A stretch of DNA of 64,000 bases from Croceivirga radicis (GTDB lineage: Bacteria; Bacteroidota; Bacteroidia; Flavobacteriales; Flavobacteriaceae), in NCBI RefSeq assembly GCF_002072105.2, contig NZ_MTBC01000003.1, forward strand, positions 124,001-188,000. The letters are read 5' to 3'. The stretch's first letter is position 1, and each line of letters begins with the position of its first letter. This document shows positions 28,026 to 38,277 of this stretch, piece after piece. The notes beneath the pieces were generated by a model. That model did no database searches. It was not told where the DNA came from and saw only the letters and a list, made by a program, of their open reading frames with translations. The translations under genes and the position numbers were made by a program.

Positions 28026-30422
28026 TTACTTCTTTGGCTCCAAAACTAAGACATCTTTAGAAACCGACTCTATTTCTTGTTGGTTCATCATCATTTTTCT
28101 GAATTCTCCCTTTACATATTGTTCCACTTGATCTTTGTAATGCTTGCTTAATGGATTACCAGATTGCCCCGTAGGTAAAATACTTGTGCTATTCTCAATA
28201 TCAGAAAAATCGATTACCCGTCTTGTGGACGGTCCGGAAGTAACTCTATAAAACCCAGTACTATCATAGGGGAAACTCATATTATTAATTACCTCCCTAC
28301 TCCCTTCTACAGGGAATGGCCCCACATTAAAAAAAGAACGCAGGGCTTCTACTTGACCTATTGGATGCTCAAACTCTATTGTATGTACCCTATCCCATGT
28401 CCATTTGGTATAATCAGGTCCAAAATCCCTTACTAAAGATTTATATGCATCTGCCAAGGAGCGGGCTACTATATCTTCTTTGGTTTCTATTTTGTCCTTT
28501 GTTCTAACATCGTCCCACCAAATTCCTGTTTTGAATCTTGTGCCGGTTGCAACGTGCCTTTTCATCAAGTGGGTTCCTAAAAACTGTTCAAATTTTTCTG
28601 GTCCCAATTCATCTTCAAAAGAATTTTTTAGAACATAATAAACACTTCTGTGAAAGAAAGTAGCCGCCACACTATTAAGTGGGTAATCCCCTTCCCAAGA
28701 GTTTAACAGGTCCAACATTTCTAATTGTTCTGGACTATAATTTGATATCCCAACAAAACGTAAAGATTCGTTTATAATTTGAGGATTTAAAGAAGATGTA
28801 ACGTCTAATATCATTTTTTGCGTGTCACTTAGAGTCCAATCTTCTTTATTGTCCAAAAGCGCTACAATTCGTTTTGCCCTGTTTTCCGGTAGGTAATAAC
28901 CAGGATATAGTTTACCATTTACACTATCTGGTTGGTTATTTGCAGAATATATATAGTTCCAAGGTGGATTAATAGCGTGTGGGTTGTCTTTGAATTCAAT
29001 AAAGCCTATTGGTTCTGCGTTACCTAAAGTACCATCTAGTATAAACTTGGTTTGTACGCTATCTGGCATAGTATATAATTGAGCAGTTGCCCACCATGCT
29101 ACATTTCCTTCTGCGTCTCCATACATAACATTTAGACCAGGGGCATGTATTTTGGGCAATGCAGCCCTAAAATCTGTTATATTCTTAGATTTTATCATAC
29201 CGAAAAGACCGTCTAAAACTTCATTAGTCTCTTTTTTGGTATACATCCAAGACATAGCCACTGGTGTTTTATCTTCAATTTGTTTGGCAATTCCGTTTAA
29301 AACAGGGCCATGTCTAGATACTTTGTATGTAAATTCAATATCCGCTTCATCTTTTACACGAATTGTTTTAGTAATCGTTTTATAATCTTGCCAACCACTT
29401 TCTGTTTTGTACTGATTTGGGTTTTCAGGATTATTCGTTTCATAATAAAAGTCTAAGTCATCATTTTGGAACATGGTAAGCCCGTAAGCTATTTTTCTAT
29501 CATGACCTAATAAGGGAAAAGGAACCCCAGCTAAGTGGTATCCATATTTTTCATAAGTTGGTGTAACCAAATGCGCCTCGTACCAAACCGATGGCTGTGC
29601 AAAACCAATATGCGGATCATTTGCAAAAATAACCTTTCCGTTCTTTGTCTTTTCAGGAGCCAACACCCAACTATTACTACCTTCAAACAAGGGAACTGGT
29701 AATTTTTCCAATGCATTATAAGCTATTCCGGATAATTGACTTGACACAGAATCCTTATCTCTATCGTAATTTTTAATTATTTCAGTTGCCGTATTGGTAT
29801 TTATGGGTAGATTTTTTAAATATTCTGGCCCTAATTTATCTTTTATATGTGTAAGTAAAGGGTCGGTCTTATGTGCTTGGGCAAAGGTAAATGCCATATA
29901 ACCAACTGTGTTGTACACATCTTCTAAGGTAAATGGGCGTTTATCAATACCGGTTAAATAAAACTCAATAGGCGTTGGCCCTTCTTCTAAAAACTGATTT
30001 ATACCGTCTAAATAAGCCTGGGCCAACCGTACCATTTCAGAATTTATATCTAATTGACGTACCGTTTTTTTTGTATGTTCATCTATACCTAAAGAGAGCA
30101 TAAACTTATCGGTATCTACTAAGTCCTTACCAAATACCTCGCTCAATTCTCCTTTTGCTATACGGCGCATGAGCTCCATTTGCCACAATCGGTCTTGTGC
30201 ATGCACATATCCCAAAGAACGGTAAGCATCTTCCTCGGTATTTGCATATATATGAGGTATACCATAAGGATCAAAATAAACGGTAACTTTTTCTGCTAGA
30301 CCATTAATTTCTTTGGATCCTTCGTAAGATGGTGTTAAGGTGTTTACAAAAATAAATACAGCAAATAAAAAAAGAAGCAATAGCCCTAAAACGGACCAAA
30401 GTACTTTACGTAACTTTTTCAT
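28026..30422 (-). CDS. Penicillin acylase family protein (Ntn-hydrolase)
   Basis: 798 residues with one N-terminal membrane anchor or uncleaved signal (residues 8-28). The alpha-like region includes DPYGIPHIYANTEEDAYRSLGYVHAQDRLWQMELMRR (about 51-87). The self-cleavage site and N-terminal Ser nucleophile are visible as EGS*NSWV at Ser249, followed by FANDPHIGFAQPSVWYEAHL. The family includes penicillin, cephalosporin and acyl-homoserine-lactone acylases, so the natural substrate could be any acylated amine in the periplasm. It lies downstream of dsbD on the same strand. Confidence 0.92.
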   Translation of the reverse strand: MKKLRKVLWSVLGLLLLFLFAVFIFVNTLTPSYEGSKEINGLAEKVTVYFDPYGIPHIYANTEEDAYRSLGYVHAQDRLWQMELMRRIAKGELSEVFGKDLVDTDKFMLSLGIDEHTKKTVRQLDINSEMVRLAQAYLDGINQFLEEGPTPIEFYLTGIDKRPFTLEDVYNTVGYMAFTFAQAHKTDPLLTHIKDKLGPEYLKNLPINTNTATEIIKNYDRDKDSVSSQLSGIAYNALEKLPVPLFEGSNSWVLAPEKTKNGKVIFANDPHIGFAQPSVWYEAHLVTPTYEKYGYHLAGVPFPLLGHDRKIAYGLTMFQNDDLDFYYETNNPENPNQYKTESGWQDYKTITKTIRVKDEADIEFTYKVSRHGPVLNGIAKQIEDKTPVAMSWMYTKKETNEVLDGLFGMIKSKNITDFRAALPKIHAPGLNVMYGDAEGNVAWWATAQLYTMPDSVQTKFILDGTLGNAEPIGFIEFKDNPHAINPPWNYIYSANNQPDSVNGKLYPGYYLPENRAKRIVALLDNKEDWTLSDTQKMILDVTSSLNPQIINESLRFVGISNYSPEQLEMLDLLNSWEGDYPLNSVAATFFHRSVYYVLKNSFEDELGPEKFEQFLGTHLMKRHVATGTRFKTGIWWDDVRTKDKIETKEDIVARSLADAYKSLVRDFGPDYTKWTWDRVHTIEFEHPIGQVEALRSFFNVGPFPVEGSREVINNMSFPYDSTGFYRVTSGPSTRRVIDFSDIENSTSILPTGQSGNPLSKHYKDQVEQYVKGEFRKMMMNQQEIESVSKDVLVLEPKK

Positions 30423-30473
30423 TGGGGGTGATTAGTTGGTCAAACCCCTAAATTAGTCTTTTTTCAGAAAAAA

Positions 30474-32432
30474 TTACTTTTTATTTAATCCAGATTTAAG
30501 CCAATTTAGATAAGTGGTTTTATCCACATATTGTACCGCTTCCGTAAGTATCTCTAGCTCTGGCGAAAGCAACACATAATAGGGTTGAGAAGCAGAATTA
30601 AAATTTACCGTTTGAAACGTTCCCCACTTCTGCCCAATAGTATTTATAGACTTTATCCTTCCGCCATCATATTGGAATTTGAACTGCTCACTTTTTGGCA
30701 ATTCTTTTCTATCATCAACGTACAATGAAATCAATATGTATTCATCCTTTATTATAGGGTAGATTTCAGGATCGCTCCATACATTCTCTTCCATTTTTCT
30801 GCAGTTTACACAGGCCCAACCCGTAAAATCTAATAAGATAGGTTTGTCCTCTGCTTTTGCAACCGCTAAGCCCTCTTCAAAATTCTTATAACAATTTAAT
30901 CCTAAAGGACATTCCGTCTCTTGTTCCAGGACGGAATAAAAAGCTGGAGGAGGAAAACCGCTTAGCATTTTCAACGGTACAACTTTGGCTACCCCTAAAA
31001 TTAAATACACACTAAACAGAAAGCTAACTATGCTGAGTGCTTTTCTACCTACGGATAGTTTTTGCTTAGGACCATCATGTGGAAAACGTAATAGGCCAAG
31101 TAGATAAAGCGTTAGCAATACAAATATTACTATCCAAATTATCAAAAACACTTCTCTTTTTAAAAGCCCCCAATGGCCAACTAAATCTGCGTTAGATAAG
31201 AACTTAAAAGCTAAAGCCAACTCCAAAAATCCTAAAGTAACTTTTACGGTTGTCATCCAACCGCCAGATTTTGGCAAAGAGTTTAACCATGCCGGGAATA
31301 GAGCAAATAACATAAACGGCAAGGCAAGTGCCACCCCAAAACCTGTCATACCAGCAGTTAAATTATTGGCCACACTACCTTCTGCTAGGGTAGTACTACC
31401 CAACAAGCCTCCAAGTATTGGCCCGGTACAGGAAAAAGAAACAATTGCCAATGTTATGGCCATAAAGAATATACCTAGTGCACCCCCTACCTTATTAGAA
31501 GCGCTATCTAATTTATTGGCCCAAGAATTTGGCAAGGTTAATTCATAATAACCAAAAAACGAAAAGGCAAAGAAGATAAAAATGACAAAGAAAAAGACAT
31601 TTAACCACACGTTGGTTGCAATGGTATTTAGAATTTGTGAATCTACCGAGTTAAATAAATGAAAGGGCAAACTCAATAAAAAATAAATAAGGACGATAAA
31701 GAAACCATATAGCAAGGCATTCTTTATTCCTTTTGCCCTTGTTCCCGTATGTTTAGTAAAAAAGGAAACTGTAAGTGGTATTAAAGGAAAAACGCATGGC
31801 GTAAATAAGGCGATTAAGCCTCCTAAAAAACCCAATCCAAACACTACCCACAAATTACTCACGCTATTCTTATTGACTCCTTCTGCACCGTTTAATCGTT
31901 CTTTATGTTTTAAGTCTAGTTTTAGCGCAGCCGTCATTTGTTCACTTCTTGCATCTAATTTTTCCGCTACTAGATTTAAGGCAGACCCATCTAAAGAAAT
32001 ATTAAACTCTTCCTCTTTTAAAACACATACTTCTTTACAAATTTGATAATACAGGATAACCTTAATCTGCCTTACATTAGGTTTTAATAATTCTATTTGT
32101 TGATTAAAAACAGCTTCTTCTTTAAAAAAAGTCTCGTCCACCTCAAAAACCTCCGTGTATTTGGTATATGTTTTTCCCTCTTTGGTTTTACCAACCAACT
32201 TATAATCTTCACCAACGCCAACAAATTCAAACTCACTGGGCATAGACCCCCCCTCTGCCGTGTATAGCGAGTATATGAACCAGTCTTGTAAAATTTTTGC
32301 GCTAAACTGTAATTGAAATTCCGTATCCGATAGCTTTTCTACATTATGGGACCATACGGCAGGCTCTTCCTCTGTCTGGGCATAAAAAAATTGAAAAATC
32401 AGTACAAATAGAAGTAGGAAACTTTTTTTCAT
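30474..32432 (-). CDS. dsbD: DsbD-type thiol:disulfide interchange protein
   Basis: A 652-residue inner-membrane electron carrier that passes reducing power from cytoplasmic thioredoxin to the periplasm. There is a signal peptide (to FFYAQ). The N-terminal DsbD-alpha domain has a Cys pair in YYQICKEVCVLKEEEF. About eight helices follow, with the two core Cys in FTPCVFPLIPLTVSFF and SFSCTGPILGGLL. The C-terminal thioredoxin-like domain has GWACVNCRKMEENVW as its CxxC. All three redox centres are therefore intact. It abuts tilS with no intergenic base, and the penicillin acylase gene follows after 51 nt. Confidence 0.92.
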   Translation of the reverse strand: MKKSFLLLFVLIFQFFYAQTEEEPAVWSHNVEKLSDTEFQLQFSAKILQDWFIYSLYTAEGGSMPSEFEFVGVGEDYKLVGKTKEGKTYTKYTEVFEVDETFFKEEAVFNQQIELLKPNVRQIKVILYYQICKEVCVLKEEEFNISLDGSALNLVAEKLDARSEQMTAALKLDLKHKERLNGAEGVNKNSVSNLWVVFGLGFLGGLIALFTPCVFPLIPLTVSFFTKHTGTRAKGIKNALLYGFFIVLIYFLLSLPFHLFNSVDSQILNTIATNVWLNVFFFVIFIFFAFSFFGYYELTLPNSWANKLDSASNKVGGALGIFFMAITLAIVSFSCTGPILGGLLGSTTLAEGSVANNLTAGMTGFGVALALPFMLFALFPAWLNSLPKSGGWMTTVKVTLGFLELALAFKFLSNADLVGHWGLLKREVFLIIWIVIFVLLTLYLLGLLRFPHDGPKQKLSVGRKALSIVSFLFSVYLILGVAKVVPLKMLSGFPPPAFYSVLEQETECPLGLNCYKNFEEGLAVAKAEDKPILLDFTGWACVNCRKMEENVWSDPEIYPIIKDEYILISLYVDDRKELPKSEQFKFQYDGGRIKSINTIGQKWGTFQTVNFNSASQPYYVLLSPELEILTEAVQYVDKTTYLNWLKSGLNKK

Positions 32433-33740
32433 TTAATTCAAAATAACTTTTAATATTTCGGTAGTCGTATCTTTTACCTTATACCTATCATCAATCCTTT
32501 TACCCACCACCCAAACAATATCTTCGCCAGAACAGAGCAACCATTGTTGTTCTTTTTCTAGAACATCCATCTTTTCATCCTTAAAAAATTTGGACAACTT
32601 CTTGCTACCCTTCATGCCAAAGGGATAAAAATAATCGCCTTTTTGCCACTTCCTTAAAACTAAGGGGTACTTTAACAAATCCTTATCTAAATAGGCTATG
32701 CTATCGGATTTTTTCCCAATCTGATCAACGCTTTCAAAAACCAAAGCAATAGGATAAGTTAACAACGAGATATGCGTGGGTATACTATAGTGGTCAGACG
32801 GAGCTTTTCTTTCCTTTTCTGTTAAGATTAAAGTAGTTCTATCTTTTACCAACATGTGGGTTTTAGAGGTTATAAACTTACCGCTTTGCGCATAAAGTAA
32901 AGCTTCTAAATCTTTCCATTGCGTAAATTGATAGGGTTTAAACAACAGGTACAAATAATCCTTCAAGGGCATCAATTTCTGTAGTTCCGCTATTTCAATC
33001 TGTATATGCCCCTTACGTTGTATAAACAAATTGTTACGTAGCAATAGTGCATAATCTTCCAATAACTTGGCAGAACCGTTTAAATGGGATAGTGTTTGTC
33101 TAAAATTGGTATCAAAATTAGGGTGTAGCCCTTCTAATATTGGTACTATATTATTTCTTATGGTGTTGCGCTTGTATTTATCGCTTTTATTACTGCTGTC
33201 TTCACGCCATGACAGAGCATGTGCGTTTGCAAAAGATAATAATTCTTTTCTGGTAAATGGAAGTAGCGGTCTAATTATATTAAGATTGATAGTAGGCACT
33301 CCTAGTAAGCCTTCTAATCCCGTACCCCTAGCAAAGTTGATTAAAAAAGTTTCTAGACTATCATTGGCATGGTGCCCGGTTAGTATAAATTGAAACTGAT
33401 GTTCTGTACATAATTCTTCAAAGAAAGTGTACCGCAGGTCTCTAGCAATCATTTGTAACGAACCTGAAGCATTTTCCTGAATTATTTTAGTGTCAAAACG
33501 CTTGATATATAAGGGAACCGCTAAGGACTTAGCCAAAGTTGTTACAAATTGTTCATCTCCTTCACTTTCTTCTCCTCGTAATTTATAATTACAATGCACC
33601 AAGGCAAAATCTAGATGCAAAGCTTTGGATAGGTGGGCAAGAAGTACACTGTCCAAACCACCACTGCAAGCAATTAACAGTTTAGAATGGAGTAATTGGG
33701 GTAAATTTTCTTTTATATGTGCTTTAAACTTGTCCAGCAT
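32433..33740 (-). CDS. tilS: tRNA(Ile)-lysidine synthetase
   Basis: TilS attaches lysine to C34 of the tRNA-Ile(CAU) anticodon so that it reads AUA; it is essential. At 435 residues the length is normal. The PP-loop SGGLDS is at residues 26-31, followed by VHCNYKLRGEESEGDEQFV, TGHHANDSLETFLINFARGTGLEGL and RPLLPFTRKELLSFA. The C-terminal substrate-binding domain ends in the typical basic segment (KWQKGDYFYPFGMKGSKKLSKFFKDEK). It lies between the FMN reductase gene (18 nt) and dsbD (0 nt). Confidence 0.96.
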   Translation of the reverse strand: MLDKFKAHIKENLPQLLHSKLLIACSGGLDSVLLAHLSKALHLDFALVHCNYKLRGEESEGDEQFVTTLAKSLAVPLYIKRFDTKIIQENASGSLQMIARDLRYTFFEELCTEHQFQFILTGHHANDSLETFLINFARGTGLEGLLGVPTINLNIIRPLLPFTRKELLSFANAHALSWREDSSNKSDKYKRNTIRNNIVPILEGLHPNFDTNFRQTLSHLNGSAKLLEDYALLLRNNLFIQRKGHIQIEIAELQKLMPLKDYLYLLFKPYQFTQWKDLEALLYAQSGKFITSKTHMLVKDRTTLILTEKERKAPSDHYSIPTHISLLTYPIALVFESVDQIGKKSDSIAYLDKDLLKYPLVLRKWQKGDYFYPFGMKGSKKLSKFFKDEKMDVLEKEQQWLLCSGEDIVWVVGKRIDDRYKVKDTTTEILKVILN

Positions 33741-33758
33741 TTAGGACAAAGGTACGGT

Positions 33759-34292
33759 TTAAAGAGATTTTAAAAAGTCTTGCAATGCTGCTTGGTGCGC
33801 TTCTAATAAATCCGCATCTAAAATACCTTCTTCCGTACTAAAATTAGTACCAAAACTAGGCATTGAAAATGTAGCCGAAATGGTAGCTCCAAATCTAGGT
33901 AATAAGGTCTCTGCCATGTTTATAGCTCCTTTTGCCCCTCCTTTACCGGTAGAAGCTCCCATTAAAAAGACTTTTTTGTTTAACATAAATTTCCGGTCTA
34001 ACCTAGACAACCAATCCAACATGTTTTTGAAGTAGGCAGACAAATGCCCATTATGTTCGTTAACAGCAATAAGCAATGCATCGGCATCCTGTATTTCGTT
34101 TTTTAATTCTACCAACGAATTGGAGTAACCGTCTTTTTCCTCTAAATCTACACTAAACATAGGAAAAGGATAATTTGCTAGGTTTAAACTGTCCGTTTTA
34201 TGTTGTTGAATTTTGCTAAGGGTAAATTTTACCAGTTCATAATTAATAGATTTTGAAGAATTGCTACCTGCAAATGCCAATATACCAGCCAT
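33759..34292 (-). CDS. NADPH-dependent FMN reductase family flavoprotein
   Basis: A 177-residue flavodoxin-fold protein. The N-terminal phosphate loop is AFAGSNSSKSINYELV. ALLIAVNEHNGHLSAYFKNMLDWLSR is the family's flavin-contact region (usual form 'PeYngs.pg.LKn.iDwlsr'), here with EHNGHLSAYFKN. LMGASTGKGGAKGAI is the following loop. These enzymes reduce FMN, quinones, azo dyes or chromate using NAD(P)H. It is the first gene of a run through tilS and dsbD. The physiological substrate is unknown. Confidence 0.87.
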   Translation of the reverse strand: MAGILAFAGSNSSKSINYELVKFTLSKIQQHKTDSLNLANYPFPMFSVDLEEKDGYSNSLVELKNEIQDADALLIAVNEHNGHLSAYFKNMLDWLSRLDRKFMLNKKVFLMGASTGKGGAKGAINMAETLLPRFGATISATFSMPSFGTNFSTEEGILDADLLEAHQAALQDFLKSL

Positions 34293-34420
34293 AGTGTTTT
34301 TTAAAATGTTTATCCCTAAAATAACTTTAAAATCAACTAATTGAATCTTTTTTAGCTAATTTTACGGCATCAATAATCCAAAGCTAGTTATATTAAGTAT
34401 ATCTAGTTTAAACCAATAAA

Positions 34421-35617
34421 GTGAGCGCAAATTCAAAAAGACTCTTTTTTATAGACGCCATGCGTGCCTGGGCTATTTTAATGATGCTACAAGGCCATTT
34501 TGTAGATGGTTTGTTAGACCCCATTTATAGAGATGCCAGTAATAGTGTTTATAACATTTGGCTCTACTTTAGAGGCATAACAGCTCCTGTATTCTTTACC
34601 GTTTCTGGGTTTATTTTTACCTACTTATTGGTAGCCGCTCCAGAAAATGGATGGAAAAACCCTAGAGTTAAAAAAGGTATACGCCGTGGTTTACAACTAT
34701 TATTCATTGGGTATTTACTACGTTTAAATCTATTTGGTGTACTAAAAGGCGAAATATATGATGGTTTTTACCTAGTAGACGTATTACATTGTATTGGCCT
34801 ATCCATTTTAGGTATTGTTGCCGCTTATTTGTTAACCATTAAGAAAAAACCATGGGTGTTCCCATTTAGTTTAATCTTAATTACGCTAATTTTATTTGTT
34901 TTTGAACCCATTTATAAAACCTGGCAACTAGATTGGCTCCCTGTGGGGCTTGCAAATTACTTTACCAAAGCAAATGGGTCTGTATTTACTATTATACCTT
35001 GGTTTGGTTACACTACTTTAGGCGCATTTGTTTCTTTACTTTTTACCAAATACAAAAACAATAATAAGCTATATCTGGTAGCCATACCGGCTGCAATAAC
35101 CTTTGGGTATTTGTTGCTCTTTCAATCCTCCAATTTGTTTGAGTTTTTGTTAAACAATACAGGATGGGAAATCTTTGGTCTAATTCTAAACAATAACTAT
35201 TTATTTATACGCCTAGGCGATGTTTTTCTAGTGTTCGCCATTTTTATGTTGTTCCGAAAAGTATTAAACCATAAGACCATTTTGAAAATTGGTGGTAGTA
35301 CGTTAACCATATATGTTATGCACTTTATTATTCTATATGGAAGTTTTACCGGTTTAGGACTTTACAAATTTCTCCATCATGAATTGAGTCCAGCGTTTGC
35401 AATTCCTGGCGCTATACTTTTTATGATTGCTTGTACCTATCTTTCGTTACTTTTCGTAAAATACGAGGCTGATGTTAAAGGGCAATTAAAACACATTTGG
35501 AGCGAAACTCTAGTGCAGTTAAATAGTATCACTACTTTAGTAATTCCCATTCTTAAATTAGTATTAGACCGAGCAAAAGAGCTCATATTGCGGATATTTG
35601 CTGGCGTTAGAAATTAA
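34421..35617 (+). CDS. Multi-pass membrane acyltransferase-like protein (DUF1624 type)
   Basis: 398 residues with about 10-11 predicted helices. The N-terminal block KRLFFIDAMRAWAILMMLQGHFVDGL is typical of the heparan-alpha-glucosaminide N-acetyltransferase/DUF1624 and OpgC group (family form 'R...D.lRG.ai..M...H'), including the catalytic-type His. FTVSGFIFTYLLV follows. It probably transfers acyl groups to a surface glycan. The start is GTG at 34421; an in-frame ATG 13 codons later would remove part of the conserved block and is less likely. It is divergent from the FMN reductase gene and upstream of the GH95 fucosidase, but 168 nt apart and not clearly co-transcribed. Confidence 0.82.
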   Translation: MSANSKRLFFIDAMRAWAILMMLQGHFVDGLLDPIYRDASNSVYNIWLYFRGITAPVFFTVSGFIFTYLLVAAPENGWKNPRVKKGIRRGLQLLFIGYLLRLNLFGVLKGEIYDGFYLVDVLHCIGLSILGIVAAYLLTIKKKPWVFPFSLILITLILFVFEPIYKTWQLDWLPVGLANYFTKANGSVFTIIPWFGYTTLGAFVSLLFTKYKNNNKLYLVAIPAAITFGYLLLFQSSNLFEFLLNNTGWEIFGLILNNNYLFIRLGDVFLVFAIFMLFRKVLNHKTILKIGGSTLTIYVMHFIILYGSFTGLGLYKFLHHELSPAFAIPGAILFMIACTYLSLLFVKYEADVKGQLKHIWSETLVQLNSITTLVIPILKLVLDRAKELILRIFAGVRN

Positions 35618-35785
35618 TACAACCTATTTCTAAAATGTAGTTAATTTCTACAACCACTTAATTATAAACTTGTTTTTCTTACCTACATGTTTATTAACAC
35701 CATTCAAGACTAGGCAATTTTGTCTTTATAAACTGTAGTTAATTTGGTTAATTTTAAAATATACAGACCAAAAGCTACCATAAAA

Positions 35786-38203
35786 ATGAACTTAAATGTT
35801 GGAGTACCTTCCCTTCTACGGATAATAACAGCCACAATCCTTATATGCTATAACGTAAAAGGCATTGCCCAAAATTCTGATGAAATCTGGTTTGATAAAC
35901 CGGCCACCTATTTTGAGGAAACCCTTGTCTTAGGAAATGGCAAAATGGGGGCTTCTATTTTTGGAGGTATCCAGACTGAAAAAATTTTTCTAAATGACAT
36001 TACCTTGTGGTCTGGTGAACCCATGAACCACAACAACAATCCGGAAGCATATAAAAATTTACCAGAAATTAGAGCTGCTCTAAAAGCAGAGAACTATAAA
36101 CTGGCCGATTCGTTAAACAAAAAGTTACAAGGTCAATTTAGTCAATCTTATGCGCCCTTGGGCACCCTTTTGTTACATTTTAAGAATGAGGCCAACATAA
36201 CAAATTATAAAAGAAGTTTAGATTTAACTACAGCTATAGCAGATGTAAGTTATGAGTCTAACGGAGTAAAATATAAACGTGAATATTTTATTTCAAATCC
36301 CAAAAAAGTAATGGTAGTTAGATTGACTTCGGACCGAAAGAAAGCCATAAGTTTTGACCTAAAGTTTGAAAGCCAATTAAGATTTAAGATAAAAGAGTTA
36401 GACAGTAAATTAATAGCTACTGGTTATGCCCCAGTTCATGTAGAACCAAGCTATAGAGGCAGTATTAAAAACCCTATTGTTTTTGATGCCGACAAAGGAA
36501 CTCGGTTTACTAGCGCTTTTAGCATTAAACAAACAGATGGTACGGTTAAGATTCAAGACGCTGTGTTATCGGTTCAAAACGCAACGAAAGTAGAACTTTT
36601 AATTGCCGTCGCCACAAGCTTTAATGGTTTTGATAAAAATCCAGCAACAGAAGGGCTAAATCATGAAAATATAGCTATGGAGCAGATAAAGAGTTCCAAA
36701 AAAGAGACCTATGCTAATCTTAAAAAAGAACATGTTGCGGATTATAGCGAATTGTATAATCGCGTAGACTTTAAACTATCTCATAAAGAACTGCCAAATG
36801 TACCTACTGACCAACGGTTACTCCGTTACGAAACTGGAGCAAATGACCAAAACCTTGAAATCTTATATTTTAATTACGGAAGGTATTTATTAATTGCTTC
36901 ATCTAGAACAAAAGAAGTGCCCGCTAACTTACAGGGCCTATGGAATCCACATATTAGACCACCATGGAGCAGCAATTATACTATAAATATTAATCTACAA
37001 GAGAACTATTGGCTAGCAGAAACAGCCAACCTACCAGAATTACACCAACCCCTATTGAGTTTTATTGGCAATCTCTCTAAAACCGGTGCAATCACAGCTA
37101 AAACCTATTACGGAACTAATGGGTGGGCAGCCGGGCACAATTCCGATATTTGGGCATTAACCAATCCAGTGGGCGATTTTGGACAAGGTAACCCTAACTG
37201 GGCCAACTGGAACATGGGCGGGGTTTGGCTTACCAGTCATTTATGGGAGCATTACCTTTACACCAAAGACTCCACTTATTTAAAAGAATATGCCTATCCC
37301 ATTATTAAAGGTGCGGCCACATTTGCTTCAGAATGGTTAATTAAGGATAAACATGGCCAGTTTATATCTAGCCCCAGTACTTCTCCAGAAAATTTATATA
37401 AAACCCCAGAGGGCTATGTTGGTGCAACCTTATATGGGGCCACAGCAGATATGGCTATGATAAAAGAGTTGTTTTATAGCTACTTAAATGCATCAAAAAC
37501 TTTAGCCATTCAGGATGATTTTACAAGAAAAATTAAATTCAATTTAGAAAATTTAAGTCCTTATAAAATTGGACAAAAAGGCAACCTACAGGAGTGGTAT
37601 TATGACTGGGAAGACCAAAACCCAAAACATAGGCACCAAACACACTTGTATGGATTACACCCAGGTAACCATATAACTCCATACGATACTCCAAAATTGG
37701 CAGAAGCTGCAAAAACCACTTTAGAGATTAAAGGCGATGAAACTACAGGTTGGTCTAAAGGTTGGCGAATTAATCTTTGGGCTCGTCTTTGGGATGGTAA
37801 TAGAGCTTATAAAATGTATAGAGAGCTATTACGCTATGTAAACCCAGACACTTCTAAGCCAAATTCTAAACGAGGGGGCACATATCCTAACTTATTTGAT
37901 GCACATCCACCTTTTCAGATAGATGGTAATTTTGGAGGTGCAGCCGGTGTTATAGAAATGCTCATGCAATCTAATACGGAAACAATTTATCTTTTACCTG
38001 CCCTACCAGATGCTTGGCAAAAAGGTAGTATAAAAGGCATTAAGGCTCGTGGTGGCTTTGAAATTGATTTAGATTGGGAGCAGCATAAACTTATTAAAAG
38101 TACCGTTTCTTCTTTAAAAGGAGGCAAGACAACTGTAAGCTATAAAGGCCGTAAAAAAGCGATACATCTTAACCCAAATGAATCCATTAACATATATTGG
38201 TAA
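35786..38203 (+). CDS. Glycoside hydrolase family 95 protein (alpha-L-fucosidase or galactosidase)
   Basis: 805 residues with an N-terminal signal peptide (to about GIAQ). The ATG at 35786 is chosen over an in-frame TTG upstream because it starts the signal sequence. The N-terminal beta-sandwich opens with IWFDKPATYFEETLVLGNGKMGASIFGG, typical of GH95. In the (alpha/alpha)6 domain the catalytic-site motifs are present: NININLQENYW (paired Asn), STSPENLY (catalytic Glu) and PPFQIDGNFGGAAGV (Asp). GH95 enzymes are inverting 1,2-alpha-L-fucosidases or L-galactosidases acting on algal or host glycans. Secretion to the periplasm is inferred. No SusC/SusD pair or sulfatase is adjacent. Confidence 0.92.
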   Translation: MNLNVGVPSLLRIITATILICYNVKGIAQNSDEIWFDKPATYFEETLVLGNGKMGASIFGGIQTEKIFLNDITLWSGEPMNHNNNPEAYKNLPEIRAALKAENYKLADSLNKKLQGQFSQSYAPLGTLLLHFKNEANITNYKRSLDLTTAIADVSYESNGVKYKREYFISNPKKVMVVRLTSDRKKAISFDLKFESQLRFKIKELDSKLIATGYAPVHVEPSYRGSIKNPIVFDADKGTRFTSAFSIKQTDGTVKIQDAVLSVQNATKVELLIAVATSFNGFDKNPATEGLNHENIAMEQIKSSKKETYANLKKEHVADYSELYNRVDFKLSHKELPNVPTDQRLLRYETGANDQNLEILYFNYGRYLLIASSRTKEVPANLQGLWNPHIRPPWSSNYTININLQENYWLAETANLPELHQPLLSFIGNLSKTGAITAKTYYGTNGWAAGHNSDIWALTNPVGDFGQGNPNWANWNMGGVWLTSHLWEHYLYTKDSTYLKEYAYPIIKGAATFASEWLIKDKHGQFISSPSTSPENLYKTPEGYVGATLYGATADMAMIKELFYSYLNASKTLAIQDDFTRKIKFNLENLSPYKIGQKGNLQEWYYDWEDQNPKHRHQTHLYGLHPGNHITPYDTPKLAEAAKTTLEIKGDETTGWSKGWRINLWARLWDGNRAYKMYRELLRYVNPDTSKPNSKRGGTYPNLFDAHPPFQIDGNFGGAAGVIEMLMQSNTETIYLLPALPDAWQKGSIKGIKARGGFEIDLDWEQHKLIKSTVSSLKGGKTTVSYKGRKKAIHLNPNESINIYW

Positions 38204-38218
38204 ACTGCTTTGACCAAT

Positions 38219-38258
38219 AAAAAAATCCCGAAACTGAATATTTAGTTTCGGGATTTTT
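38219..38258. terminator. Bidirectional terminator between GH95 and lpd genes
   Basis: Stem ATCCCGAAACT/AGTTTCGGGAT with an 8-nt loop (GAATATTT), flanked by A-rich and T-rich tracts. It serves both convergent genes. Confidence 0.9.
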
Positions 38259-38277
38259 ATATGTAATGAATAGTAAA

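Noticed and set aside
35636-35745. 12-bp direct repeat TGTAGTTAATTT at 35636-35647 and 35734-35745 upstream of the GH95 gene
   Set aside because: AT-rich, only two copies almost 100 bp apart and no symmetry; chance is likely, so it was not listed as a feature.
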